A program made the translations under genes and the position numbers. A stretch of DNA of 64,000 nt, from contig QUOL01000014.1 in NCBI GenBank assembly GCA_009761415.1, positions 744,001 to 808,000 of the forward strand. Direction: 5' to 3'. Position 1 is the first letter of the stretch. Each line of letters starts with the position of its first letter. This document shows, piece after piece, positions 34,870 through 45,789 of this stretch. The notes below the pieces were generated by a model, which saw nothing but the letters and a program-made list of their open reading frames with translations, made no database searches and was not told the DNA's origin. This DNA is from Sarcomyxa edulis (taxonomy: Eukaryota; Basidiomycota; Agaricomycetes; Agaricales; Mycenaceae).

Positions 34870-37800
34870 ATGGCCAATCTATTCCCGTAAAGTCTACATA
34901 TCTGCATCTCATCTCCCACCAATGCTCATCCAGAGAGGCAGGACCAAGTAGATCGTATAACAGACTTGTTCGATGCGCATCTAGGCCTCGTCAGTGATGT
35001 GAGCTTTCACGGAAACGAAGTCAATGTTATCGAAAAACTAGATGATAGTTTCTTGTCTAGGTACGCGAACTGTATCGAGACAGAGCTGCGTTAGAACGCG
35101 AGTATGCTGTGAAGCTTCAGGTCTTGACAAAGAAAGCTGCAGAGAAGAAAAGCAAGATGGAGGCATCTATAGTTGTCGGCGAGGATCCGACCAAAGGCTG
35201 GGACGAAAATACTCTCAAGCAGAGGTAGTACCTTGACGCATTTTCCGATCCTCGTTTGACAAGCTGACTAGGAGTCGCTCAGTACTCTATATACCGCCTA
35301 CACTGAGCTGATAGATTCAATGGTCAACACCGCACAGGACCACGTAAACATCGGTAGCACGACCCGATATACCTGACGTTACCCATTCACTAATCTGGCT
35401 TGGTATCAGCCGACGCCCTCACTTCACAGGTGGTGGATGTCCTCAAGGTTTTCGAAAGGAAAAATGACGAAACCAAGAAGAAGGTATGGCTTGCCGCCAA
35501 AACCGGGGAATTGTCATACAATTTACTTTTTCCTTGTCACCGCAGGAAGTACAATTCTTCCAGAAACTGTTATCCGAGAGGGATCGTATTTACGCAGAGC
35601 GCCTCAAGGTTGGGGGACTTCTGCTCTTCATATGTTCTTTGCGCATTCTCTGACTTGTCCGATGGATATTAGAGCAAACAAAAGGTGCATCTATTACTAT
35701 GCATGTACGTCTCGGTAGGCTAACACATGCCTACAGTACGATGAAGAATGCGCCGAAGTCGAGACGTACCGTCAGAAGCAGGTACGCTATCTTCTTCCTG
35801 CCCATGCATCGCAACTCTCATTTCGCTTGTAGGGCCGTGCACAAGATGATCGTCATGCTGATCGAGTGGCGAAGCAAGCCGAGCAGCAGCGCAATGAAAT
35901 GCTCAACAAGAAAAAGTAGGCACAAGCAAATCCTCGCCGAGTTCGCCGACTACCTGACGCACACTAACGTGATAATAATTAGCGTGTACGTTATTTCGAC
36001 GGCCATTGCGAACAAGACCAAAGCAAAGCTTTATGAAGAAGACCTACCAAGTTTGGAAGACGTAAGTTCTATTTATTATCTTCGTAGCAGAAGTTGTGTC
36101 TAACTAAGATATGTCAACTCTTTCCAGGAATTTCGTGCGTATCTTATTCACTTTGAGGCAAATCCAAGTGGCTCAACCATAGTTCTGCTACAGAGGCTCT
36201 GCAAACGCAGCTCGTAGAAAGATTTACAAAAATCCTCATCCATGCCCAAGTATTGCAGATAGGCCACCTTGACATTCTGAAGGGTCGTCTGAACGCGGTT
36301 GAGACGGCATTTGGAAATGTACAACCGACTAAAGACGAAGACCTCTTCATTGAACACAATGTAAGACCTTTCACTGCTCCGAGCGACTGGGTCTTCGAAC
36401 CGTGCGCAAACCATTATGACACGGTAAGTTATCGTTTTGCTCTACCATCTTTGATTCCACTGTATCTGATAGATGCTGGTATTAGGAGGAGATGAGTACC
36501 GAGGCGGCACCGAAGGTGTTCCTGCAGAACAAGCTCAGCAGGTGCCGTGCCAAGCTCCAGGAGCTAGGCCCAGTGATAGATTCAAAACGTATGTAATGAT
36601 GCTCTGTCTCTGATCGTTCCTCGAGATAGTTTGTTGAATATGGCACAGGGAAGGAGGTTGACCAGCTCTCGAAGCTTGTCAGTGCGTATACCGCAGATCG
36701 GTCGCTCGGTAATATCGATGATATATCTATTGTGAGTTCTGTATACGATTTTGTCAGTACAAGCTGATGTCTAGCCCTCGTGTAGAATTACCTGGACGCC
36801 AGACAGCAGCTCGTATTCTTCTCGACTTCAGAGTGTATTCTGAAGGCTGAGATAGAGACAATCGTCGCCGCTCTCGGAGGTAAGTTCGATCAATGAACTG
36901 TTGTCTATACTTTCCGGTTCTAAGCGAAGCCTTGTAGATGATGAGGGCGCTCAAAACCCTCATTCATTTAAGAGTTCTTCCTTTTCTATCCCCACTCAGT
37001 GTGGATATTGCAAGGTACCTTTCATTTCGTACTATATTAGTAAAACGACGACTAAAAACCATTGGGAACTAGTCATCTATCTGGGGACTCAGCAAGCAAG
37101 GAAAGACTTGCAGACAATGTGGTTTATCCGTTCACTCCAAATGTGAACTCAAGGTCGTCCCGTTGGTTCTCAATATCGTGTCTCCTCTCATCCCGCCATA
37201 TAGGTCCCTGCCGACTGTACTCGTTCATCGAATCCCAACCGCTCGTCAGTGATCTCCAGGGCCTCGTCGATAAACCCTCGAACTAAAGGTAAAAGCAAAA
37301 AAAGGTTTGACAGTACAGCACGGCTTACTGGATTAACACCCCCAGGACCTACGCAGGCCCCTACTCCATCCTCGTTTGTGAAGAACGTCGAGACGGAAGA
37401 GCTTGCCGAGGAACCTTTGCCGCAAGCCCGTGTATTGTTTGACTTCACGCCGACCTCTGAATTTGAGATAGGCGTTTCGGGTGAGTGATCAGGAGCAGAG
37501 TGGTAAGACTCGCATACTGATTGGATCGTGCAGAGGGGTCTTTGGTCCGCGTCGTAGAGGCCGATGATGGGTCTGGGTGGGTGAAGGTCGCTGACTCTCG
37601 GGGCGCCGACGGACTGGTTCCTGCTTCATATCTTGAGTATCAGGACTCTGCAAGTGTCTTGGGTCCACCGCCAACCTTGAAACCCCGGCCGCAAGCACAA
37701 GCACAAGCACGACCGCAAGGGCAATATGGTAGGTACATCAATTCTTGGGGAAAAAGTGCAGCTGTTCACGACCGCCGACTACAGTCCGTGCTCTTTACCC

Positions 37801-38075
37801 ATATCAAGCTCAAGGAGCAGACGAGCTGGGTTTGCAAGAGGGTGAGTTGCTCGAGCTATCGAGCGGGCCAACGGGTGGCCAACACTATGGGGACGGCTGG
37901 TGGGAAGGTGAGAGATTATATTCGGATGTTGTCCCAATTCGTTCTAAGAAAACAAAAATTAGGTATCAGCTCACAAGGTCGAAAAGGAATCTTCCCTAGC
38001 AATTATGTATGCCCGTTCTATCTGTCATCTTTTCGACCGTCTTGTTGATGTTCTCCACAGGTTGAACTAGTTTGA
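34870..38075 (+). CDS. BZZ1: F-BAR/C1/SH3 endocytic adaptor, Bzz1 family
   Basis: Membrane-bending adaptor that activates Las17/WASP-driven actin assembly at endocytic sites. Domains in order: an F-BAR/FCH coiled-coil region over roughly the first 300 residues (LFDAHLGLVSDV, RELYRDRAALEREYAVKL, LFIEHNVRPF); further coiled coil (KLSRCRAKLQELG); a C1 zinc finger (HSFKSSSFSIPTQCGYC ... CRQCGLSVHSKCELKVPADC); a first SH3 (ARVLFDFTPTSEFEI ... GLVPASYLE); and a second SH3 (VRALYPYQAQGADELGLQEG ... GRKGIFPSNYVELV). The start was placed at the ATG at 34870, whose first exon (MANLFP) joins to QDQVDRITDLF by a short intron; this is plausible but not certain. At least a dozen introns. The stop is at 38075. 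Confidence 0.88.
37691..37710 (+). repeat. CAAGCA microsatellite in the BZZ1 inter-SH3 linker
   Basis: Three tandem CAAGCA units encode an alternating Gln-Ala run between the two SH3 domains. It is in frame and probably length-variable. Confidence 0.65.
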
Positions 38076-38465
38076 GACGGTGAATGTTTCTGGATACCGT
38101 TCAGCTGGAAGGGGTTGCTTCACAAGTACACCTCGCGCGAAAATACAAAGGATATAAAATATGGCGTGGACGGGGCTGAGTCTCGGCAAAGGCTAATTAG
38201 CCAACCCAACGCCTTCGCTTATAGCGCATATCTTGGAAGGACAGATTGATTGATTGCATGCATGATCTTTCAGCGAAGTCAAAATTTTTGTGAGAGATTC
38301 TACCAGCGATGTCGTATTGCGAGTATTTATAGCATCAGAACTTGGGAATGCCATTCTCCTAGACCTTCCTCCGTAGGATCGTCACAACAAATGGGAATGG
38401 ATTTCCGCCGATGTACAGTCTCAACAGAACAAGTTAACCGTTAACCGTACGCTGCGATCTCGGAT
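38076..38465. other. Spacer downstream of BZZ1
   Basis: Contains the BZZ1 3' region and whatever follows the stop of the orphan minus-strand exon. Nothing else recognised. Confidence 0.4.
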
Positions 38466-38636
38466 TCAAGAGACTTCCTTCCAGAAATCGAAGCCGTTTG
38501 TTCCCCGTTGAGTTGGCCAAGTCCAGCAGATCCATGGATAGACGCCGTGATTATGTGTCTGGACGGAGTTCAGTAACAAATCGACATAGGTGACTTGGAG
38601 GCCCGGGCTTGATGATATCTTAGGGTCATCCCAGCT
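38466..38636 (-). pseudogene. Orphan C-terminal exon of an unrecognised gene or relic
   Basis: An acceptor-like CATAG is followed by a 56-codon frame ending at TGA (38466-38468). It has a strongly protein-like, Trp-rich composition: it begins SWDDPKISSSPG, contains YVDLLLNSVQTHNHGVYPW and ends GTNGFDFWKEVS. Upstream on the minus strand (38.7-39.3 kb) several short protein-like pieces occur in different frames (for example YVLDLFARWISDM and HFFRKDAVPNSLREHL) but are interrupted by stops without clear splice sites. It is either the last exon of a gene with unusual introns or a decaying gene. The family was not recognised. Confidence 0.35.
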
Positions 38637-40356
38637 CTATGATTGGCGTAAGCTGATTTGGCGAATTAATTCAAATTCCAGAGGGAGTTATGACAGTCGC
38701 TGCGTGGTTCAGAACTCTAGATTGAACGAGTGGACAAGAGGACAAATGTCTATAGATAGACAGGATTTCGACCAAGTACGTCGCCACGGTGAAAGATCTC
38801 CAGAGCACAACGACATGTCGGAGATCCAACGAGCAAACAGGTCCAAGACGTACCTGATCTAGAAAAAATTTGGGCGTCAATCAAGAGGACAGAGACTCGC
38901 ACTATGTAGTCCACCACAGGCGGCGAGCGTTGGGTCATTTCGAAGTGGTGAAGAAGCTGGTAAGGCCGCCGAATATTGTGTTTATTGGAGATGTTCTCGA
39001 AGGGAATTTGGCACAGCATCTTTGCGGAAAAAATGACGGCAGGAGCAGGAGCGGGGCACGAAATTCCTCTGAGCGAGCACCTTTTCAGCGGGTCATCGGA
39101 CGTACATTTGTTGAACAAGGCACGGTCCAAGTGGTCTGATGAAGCCTCGGCCACTGAACCGACAAATCCTCTCGAAATTACTGGACAACCTGTCTGTGGG
39201 TACATGTGTATATCATGCTGCCGCCAATGGGACGGTGACGAGCGGTCGTTACACACAGATAGTTCGGTTCTGTAGAGATAGAGATAGAGATAGTAAGCTA
39301 TTAAGGGCCACAGACTCTGTGTGAATTAGGGTGACTTCCATTGGAGAATGCCACACGGTCTATACGTACTTTGAAATGTTGCCGTCAAGTTGCCTAGAGT
39401 TCGTGCGCCTATAAGTATGCATCAAAGTGGATTTTACCTGCATCTTCCCTTCTTCCTCTCCTCTCACAATACTCTGGAGGTATTGCGGTAGGCGTAAGCG
39501 CGTACTGTAACAAAAGAAGCTTCGACAAGGTGAGGGCAGTCCTGTAGTCATCTATCGTGTCCTGCTTACCTATAGCTAGACTTGTGGTCCTGGACTACAC
39601 CACCGCAAATGTCTTTTTCTATGTTATCAGTAGACGGCAAATCAACCAGGAAAAGATTGATACACCAGGTGAGATGCATATATCAGTCTCCATCATCTAA
39701 GAGTGGATAAGAATATTTCCATTCTTGCTCGATATCGCCTTCATGGCTCCACGTACAGTATGGCCATTCATCCTAGACTTTATTAGAGAGTCTGGAATGG
39801 CGGTGATGCTTCTGCGATGGATGACTGCGAAGGCGATGTCAGCGGGAGTTTGGAAATCGAATAAAAGGGCGAAGACTCGCCACTTTTATCGTAGAATATG
39901 ACCAAAGACGTTTTTGTACCATACGCTTGACCACGCGCTTCGGAGATCTGTTGCTCTGAAATTCAGGACAAGCTCTGATCAATGTCCACTGTATCGATCG
40001 AGGAACTGTACGACTCGGAGTGCAAGCTTTGACAAGGATCATTCCTATTTAGCTACATGCCACTGATTTCCTTCTTGTGTCCTTTGCGTTCGGACGGGGA
40101 CTTAGCGGAGAGAGAGCTTTCGGTCAACGGTTCCAGAAACCAGAGGACGCCAAACAACGGCGGACTGACGGCGAACTCGAGATTTTTGTTCTTATCAAAT
40201 CACGTGAAGCCCTTTTACCGTTGAACAAGGGTCCAATTGCAAGCTGTAAGCGCTTGAAGTCGGAGCAGTCAAGGTACCTTACATACTCGAGAAGAAATTG
40301 ATATACAAGATGATTATAATTATACAGACGTCCAGATTATACACGGAGAAAACCCA
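38637..40356. other. Region without a confident gene between the orphan exon and CAF1
   Basis: Holds scattered minus-strand protein-like fragments to about 39300 (see the orphan exon), an AGAGAT microsatellite, and the downstream flank of CAF1. The right half (39350-40350) shows nothing recognisable. Confidence 0.4.
39274..39293 (+). repeat. AGAGAT microsatellite
   Basis: Three tandem AGAGAT units plus a partial unit, in non-coding sequence. Confidence 0.8.
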
Positions 40357-41705
40357 CTACCGCCCTCCAACCATCGCCGTGCGGAGGTATGGTCCATTCG
40401 TGCCCATTGGTCCGTAAGTACCGGGCGTCTGAATGTTTCCAGGAAGCTGGCCCATACCCATCGACAGGCCTTGATTTTGGCTGGCTCCTGCTCCTGGCGT
40501 CTGATTATGGGCTTCGCGTGTGGAATTACGATCCTCTCTCTCCGCAATCGTCGCACCTCCCCGCCCAGGATCTGTTATCCCACTGGCATTGGAGCCCGCA
40601 AAGGTTTGACCCAATCCATACAATTTGCCAGAATATTCAGCGTCGTCAATGTGATTGTTGAAATATAGTTCTCGCATTTTGAAGAAGGTTGCGGAGGTAA
40701 GTAGAGAATCGGACCCTGCTTGATGCGACGATCCTACACGTAGTACCTAGAGTGATTGTTAGTTTATGAGCTGATGGAAAGAGGCGGTTTCGATTCTTTG
40801 GGTCACATACTCCTAGGTCATCTGCAACGTCTTGAAGGCCACCCTTCAGGACTTTGGAGGCACGCATCATGAACTTGATGTCATAGACAGTCGGAAACCA
40901 GATTCGTAGCAGGTCGAAGAATGCTTCTTCGGTGGATGGTAGTGATACAGCGGTCAGGAGTTTGACAAAATAGCCGAAATCGTAGCCGCTGAAATGATAG
41001 TAATTAGGCATCCAGTCAACGGAAGTAGGATAATGATGCAGTGCGAGTCCATTGCCGGAAAAGATTTCCCGAGCACACTTGTAAGACACCGTAGAGAAGC
41101 AGTATCCAAGAATGGAGCCCAATCAATCAAACAGACATAACTTACCTATGAAATGAGATCCACTTCGTATCAGGAGACAATACCAGCCCCGACGTTATCA
41201 TGAGTTCCGCAAAATCATTCGGTGAGATCCCATACTCCTCGTGCCGTCCAAAGTCTATCCCTGATTTCTGCAACAGTTCTACAGATTCTGGTGCATACAT
41301 GTCATTACTGTGTTGTTCAACCCATTTCAGCAAATTGGGTTGAGCGAGGGTTTATAACAACGTACTTTACGCTAAACCGAAAGTTGAACTGCCACGTTGC
41401 GCAATCCGGTGGATGGTGACCATCCTCGTCCGCCAGTGTAATGCCCACTTGTATGATTTTGAGCAGGTCAACATTGCAACGCATTGTTTGATAGTGATAG
41501 TCAGAGGATGTCTTGAAAGATCCTATAGGTCGTGCGACAACACCAGGAAATTCTGTGTCCTGATACAGGTGTGAGTCGAGGGCTTCAGAGAGTTACATGA
41601 CGGCGTAAAGACCATTGCAATATAAGGATATTTCTCTATGGCTTGACGGATATTGCGCATTTCAGTCTCAAGATTCGGTGTCCAAACTTCCTGTATTCGA
41701 GCCAT
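40357..41705 (-). CDS. POP2: CCR4-NOT deadenylase subunit Caf1/Pop2
   Basis: DEDD-type 3'-5' exonuclease that shortens mRNA poly(A) tails as part of CCR4-NOT. The start at 41705 gives [16 protein letters not shown]. The catalytic residues are visible: Asp and Glu in DTEFPG (second exon), Asp in SGYDFGYF, and the last Asp with His in [11 protein letters not shown] and [14 protein letters not shown]. Other family blocks are [18 protein letters not shown] and [16 protein letters not shown]. The C-terminal tail of about 80 residues beyond [18 protein letters not shown] is Gly, Asn, Gln and Met rich, as in other basidiomycete Caf1 proteins. Introns were joined at WISFHS|GYDF and ADDLG|VLRVG. Housekeeping gene. 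Confidence 0.93.
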
Positions 41706-42030
41706 GGTGAGTTGATGGACTTCTTGAAGGCGAAAAGAGATGGATGGTTTGGAAGAGCCTGAGGGGAATGTTTGACGTGACAATTGTGTGACGATCGACC
41801 TTACAAGACAGTGGTGGCAGTGTCCCCTCGAGTCCAAGACAAATTCAAAGTTGCTACATCTTGTTGACATCTTGCTTTCTCTCCTCAATGAGACATAATT
41901 TCGAAAGCAATGTCAATTCAGAGAGACAATACAGTACCCTATTGGGTGGATATAATATTATAGTGGAGTAGTGAGCAGCGTTCGTGTCCGTAAAGCCTTG
42001 TTTCCTCGCATCTTGCCCGGCCAACAACAT
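41706..42030. other. Short spacer between CAF1 and transcription factor 1
   Basis: Promoter of CAF1 and 3' end of the upstream regulator gene, both on the minus strand. No TATA box recognised. Confidence 0.4.
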
Positions 42031-45000
42031 CTAGAACCATGCCATATACGACGTATCTATCGTATTGGACAAGGCTCCGAAATCAAAGTTGAAAATTTGG
42101 TTATCCGTCACTCTGGCTGGCGGAGGGGCGGGGTATAAAGTACCCGCAGTGGAGACAACAGATGAATCCTCAATACCAATTCCAGCGCTGTTGAACTCAT
42201 AGATACTCGGAAGCGTTTCAAGCGTAGGGTGTGCTTCTGGTGAAGGTATGCTTTGCGGGTATAGGTGGTTGCCTTCAGAGATATCATAGGCAGTAGTGGT
42301 TATGAACGTCGGTATCTCGTGGAGCGGCGGTGGGTTTTGTGTCTGGTTAGCGCAGAACGAAAGTGACGGGTGGACGTTCACAAACGGTGCCGGAACTATT
42401 GGAGATCTTGGACGCGAGGCATGCAGTAGGTTCATCTCTTCGTACGAGGTAGTGGTGCGCCACTGGATGTAGATACGGCGGGATTTGTCCGCTAGTCTTT
42501 CCAGAACAGGCTTGAGAGCAAGAAGCGTAAGCCGAGACAGTTTTGGCTCAAGAAAGAATTCGACAACTGACCAAAGCCTTGCCGCCGAACGGGAGCGCCT
42601 TCCCAATTCTCCTGAAGAGTTGACAGACTCTCTCAAGTTCCTGGAGGGCAAATGGTGCTAGTGGTGCCGATGGTGCGCGAGAAACAAAGAGACATAAGGC
42701 AACCTGAGGGAAGGAATACTCTAAGCCATCGCAAGGAAGTGGGGATGCATTGAGCTTACCGCGCCAGAAAAGGCGTTAAACCAAAAGCACAAGAATCGCA
42801 TACTTAGTTGTGGTTCCTGATTGAACAATGTTTCGACGGCAGAAATCAAGGAGGTTGCACTGAGATAGGTCGCTACCACGGACGGTGCGTATTTGCAATG
42901 CATACTGAATGTTTCGGGACCGCTCAAGGCTTGTGCGAAATAAGTGCGATGGAGCTGTAGAAGGGCTGTATTTCCATTTATGGTGTGAGATGAGGAATGT
43001 GAATGGGTCGTATGACAAAACCATACCTATGTCGCGAGAAGTCGTGACTAGTGCTCTTTGCATGACCAGAAAGCGCCTGGGGGATCCGCCATACCGACTG
43101 TCTAGTATCCGAGGGACAGGGAAATCACGGAGGATGCTGTCCAACTCCATAACATCAGCGTAGTCCGGTCGTAAGGCGGCGACTGTCATGTTGAGAACAG
43201 GACTCAGGCAATGTACGAAGAATGTGTGCTTCCATTCATGGTCTACAACGAATTCTTGTTAGCTCGCCCAGTGGTATTCTTGGATATAGGAAGAGAACGC
43301 ACAAAGGACTTCATCCGTAGGGGCATATATTCCTTCCGCCGTGTAACAAGGTGGCTTAGTGTCAACTTGAACAAGGCAGAGTGATGGTGGACGACCAAGA
43401 GAAAGGGACTGAACAGCAGAATAAACGTCAACGTTCAACCAACAAGAGCACAGAAATCCACTGACGATGCGGCAGTCCAAGTTCATCAGCTCCCAGAATA
43501 GTGTTCTACGCTTCTCATATTCTTCAGGAATGACTTTCAACCGACTTCCATCGCGGTCTGTAAACAAACAGGTTTAGAATCACTAGACCGACAGAAATGG
43601 ACAGAGATACGTACGTAGACCGATCTGATGTGGGTCAAACGAAAGAAATTAGCAAAAACGGGGTTGTTGTGGAGAAAGAGGCTTCACTTACGCTTTGCGC
43701 CAATTTGACTGTCAGACCCATCATATTGTAGGCATAGCCCACAGCTTTTTTGCTATCAGAAAATATCAAAAGGTACCAGATCATGAAGAACTTGAATCAA
43801 GAAATCATGGTGCCGTCAGTATTGTATATGGCTCGATATGGGCGCGATGAGTATAACTCACCAAAGCATGCAATAAATCAAAATTTGGTTCCTCCATCAG
43901 GGGTATAGCAGTGATAGATGCTCGAGCAAGGTGGTGGTACATTTCGGCATGAGGCGAAGCAGGAGCCTGATTGAGGTCGACGAGGCTGCCAATCGCCAGA
44001 ATCATAAGCAAGAGAGCGAGACGCCGAGGACATAAGTCTTGGATTCGAGTGGTATAGACATGATGTATTAGCTATGAGTGTCCACAATCAGTAAGAGAAG
44101 GGTGGATTGGAATGGTGGTACCTACATTGGGTAAAAAGGTTTCGGAGGCGTCAAGGTTGTATCTGTGGCAAAGTCAATTCAGTGAACCGCATGCGATGGT
44201 TTCTATGAAGCAAACGTACTGCCAAAGAGCGTTTTGGCGTGCCTGCTCACATATTAGTTGGCAGTCGGGTCGCGCAGGAAGGAGGTCACGAATGCGTTGC
44301 CGAACATTCATATCCATCTGCCATGGAACGGGAAAGGTCGAGCTTAGCTGGAGGATATCAGGTGGAACTGCAGTTGCTCCAAGAGCTGAGTCCGTCACTT
44401 GGTTGCCCTTTCTCCGGTAATACGGAAGTGACACTCTCTGATCAGCTTTTGCGAACATGTGAAGCAGAAGAAAAGACGCTTACTTGAGAGGGGACCATTG
44501 GTTGGCAGCGAGTATCCTGCATAGCGGGTAGGTCTACATTATCAAGGTGGTCGCCAAGCTGGATAGCAGGTTCGCAAGTAGCAGTAGGCCGAGTTCCTCC
44601 AGGCCCAGTGTACAGTTCCAACGATGTTTTGATTCGCAATAGATCTTGGCGAAGGAGAGGATGTGGCTCTGAACAGAAAGTAGTTTGTAATGTCTCCAAA
44701 GCATCTAGAGAAACGAGTCAGCATAGTTGCCGAAGGTAGATCTATATCAACAGACCTTCGAGTTGTCGGACTCTCTCGCTCAGTTGGACGATTTTTTCGT
44801 GAAGCTGCTCCGTATTAGCCAGAATGAATCTGTAACATAGTGAAGAAATATTCAGATCGAGGTACACAACACATACCGACTCCCTCGACCAGATGTCAAA
44901 GCACCTATATTGTCTCAGATGGATATTTCGATGGATATGCACGATTGACACTTACCGTCGGGACAGATTTCGGAGCACCCTCTCTTGCAGCACGACTAGT

Positions 45001-45326
45001 AATTCTCAATCAGGCATCGAATACACAAAAAGTCTCAGAAAGCACAAACCTGGCAGGGAAAGACACGATCACACTGATTGCATGGTATGCACATGAACAC
45101 ATGCCAAACTACAACAGTCGAGGGTCTAGCTTACCTTGAGCTTCAATCTTCGACACTCTGCACATGACAGGGGTACTTTCTTCTGCTTTTTGGCATTGTC
45201 GTTGTTGGACGAAGTATCCGCGGTCATGCTTGGACCAGCATGCTGCTGCTGAGAATAGACGTCCGCGACCGCTGGGGGTATTTCTCGTCCATTACGAGCC
45301 CTCTTTGCTGGCCGTGAGGTTTCCAT
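42031..45326 (-). CDS. Zn2Cys6 transcription factor with Fungal_trans domain, copy 1
   Basis: Fungal binuclear-cluster regulator. The N-terminus (ATG at 45326) is basic and low complexity, then the zinc cluster is spread over several exons: CAECRRLKLK, CDRVFPCQ, SCCKRGCSEICPDG. A coiled coil follows (ANTEQLHEKIVQLSERVRQL). The middle homology region includes LCPRRLALLLMILAIGSLVDL, YHHLARAS, LAQSIGLHRDGSRLK, EEYEKRRTLFWELMNLD and the hallmark LSLGRPPSL. The C-terminal region after KSRRIYIQW is Pro-rich and ends NFDFGALSNTIDTSYMAWF, an acidic-aromatic tail also found in the neighbouring paralogue. Target genes unknown. Many short introns. It lies 463 bases downstream of copy 2 on the same strand. 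Confidence 0.87.
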
Positions 45327-45789
45327 CGTCGAGCTCGAGAGTAAAGGGATGCGAACGAACTTTTGCACGTTTTGACAGCCCAGTTAGGTTGCCACAATCG
45401 TTCAATAGCGTTTAGCGTCGATGACAATTACTGTACAAGGCACAAGAGAGTGTGTTCCGGATTTGTCGGAGACGGGGACCCCTCTCGATTGATTTGGGCT
45501 ATGTCTCACTTTCGCAATTGCACCATCTAAGTAAGCCGGCCTCAGGCTCATGCTTCCAGATCTTGCAACCGCTTCACACAAAAAGAAGCACCATTCTCGT
45601 GCGCGTTATCACCATGTCAAAAGATATTTTAGGGTCTCCGCGGAGAACGGAGTGTCCAATGTCTTCCCAATTCTCTCATGGGCAATGTTTGACGAGAATA
45701 TATATGTACACTACAATCCATCTATAAAATACAGTACAAAAATGTTAACGAGAATTCATCCTACCGTAGATAAAATATATAGCATCGTC
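45327..45789. other. Spacer between the two Zn2Cys6 regulators
   Basis: 463 bases holding the promoter of copy 1 and the 3' end of copy 2. No other feature recognised. Confidence 0.45.

Noticed and set aside
38870..39139. Plus-strand frame containing PPNIVFIGDVLEGN
   Set aside because: Looks attractive locally, but it lies opposite minus-strand fragments that may belong with the orphan exon, and it has no coherent continuation.
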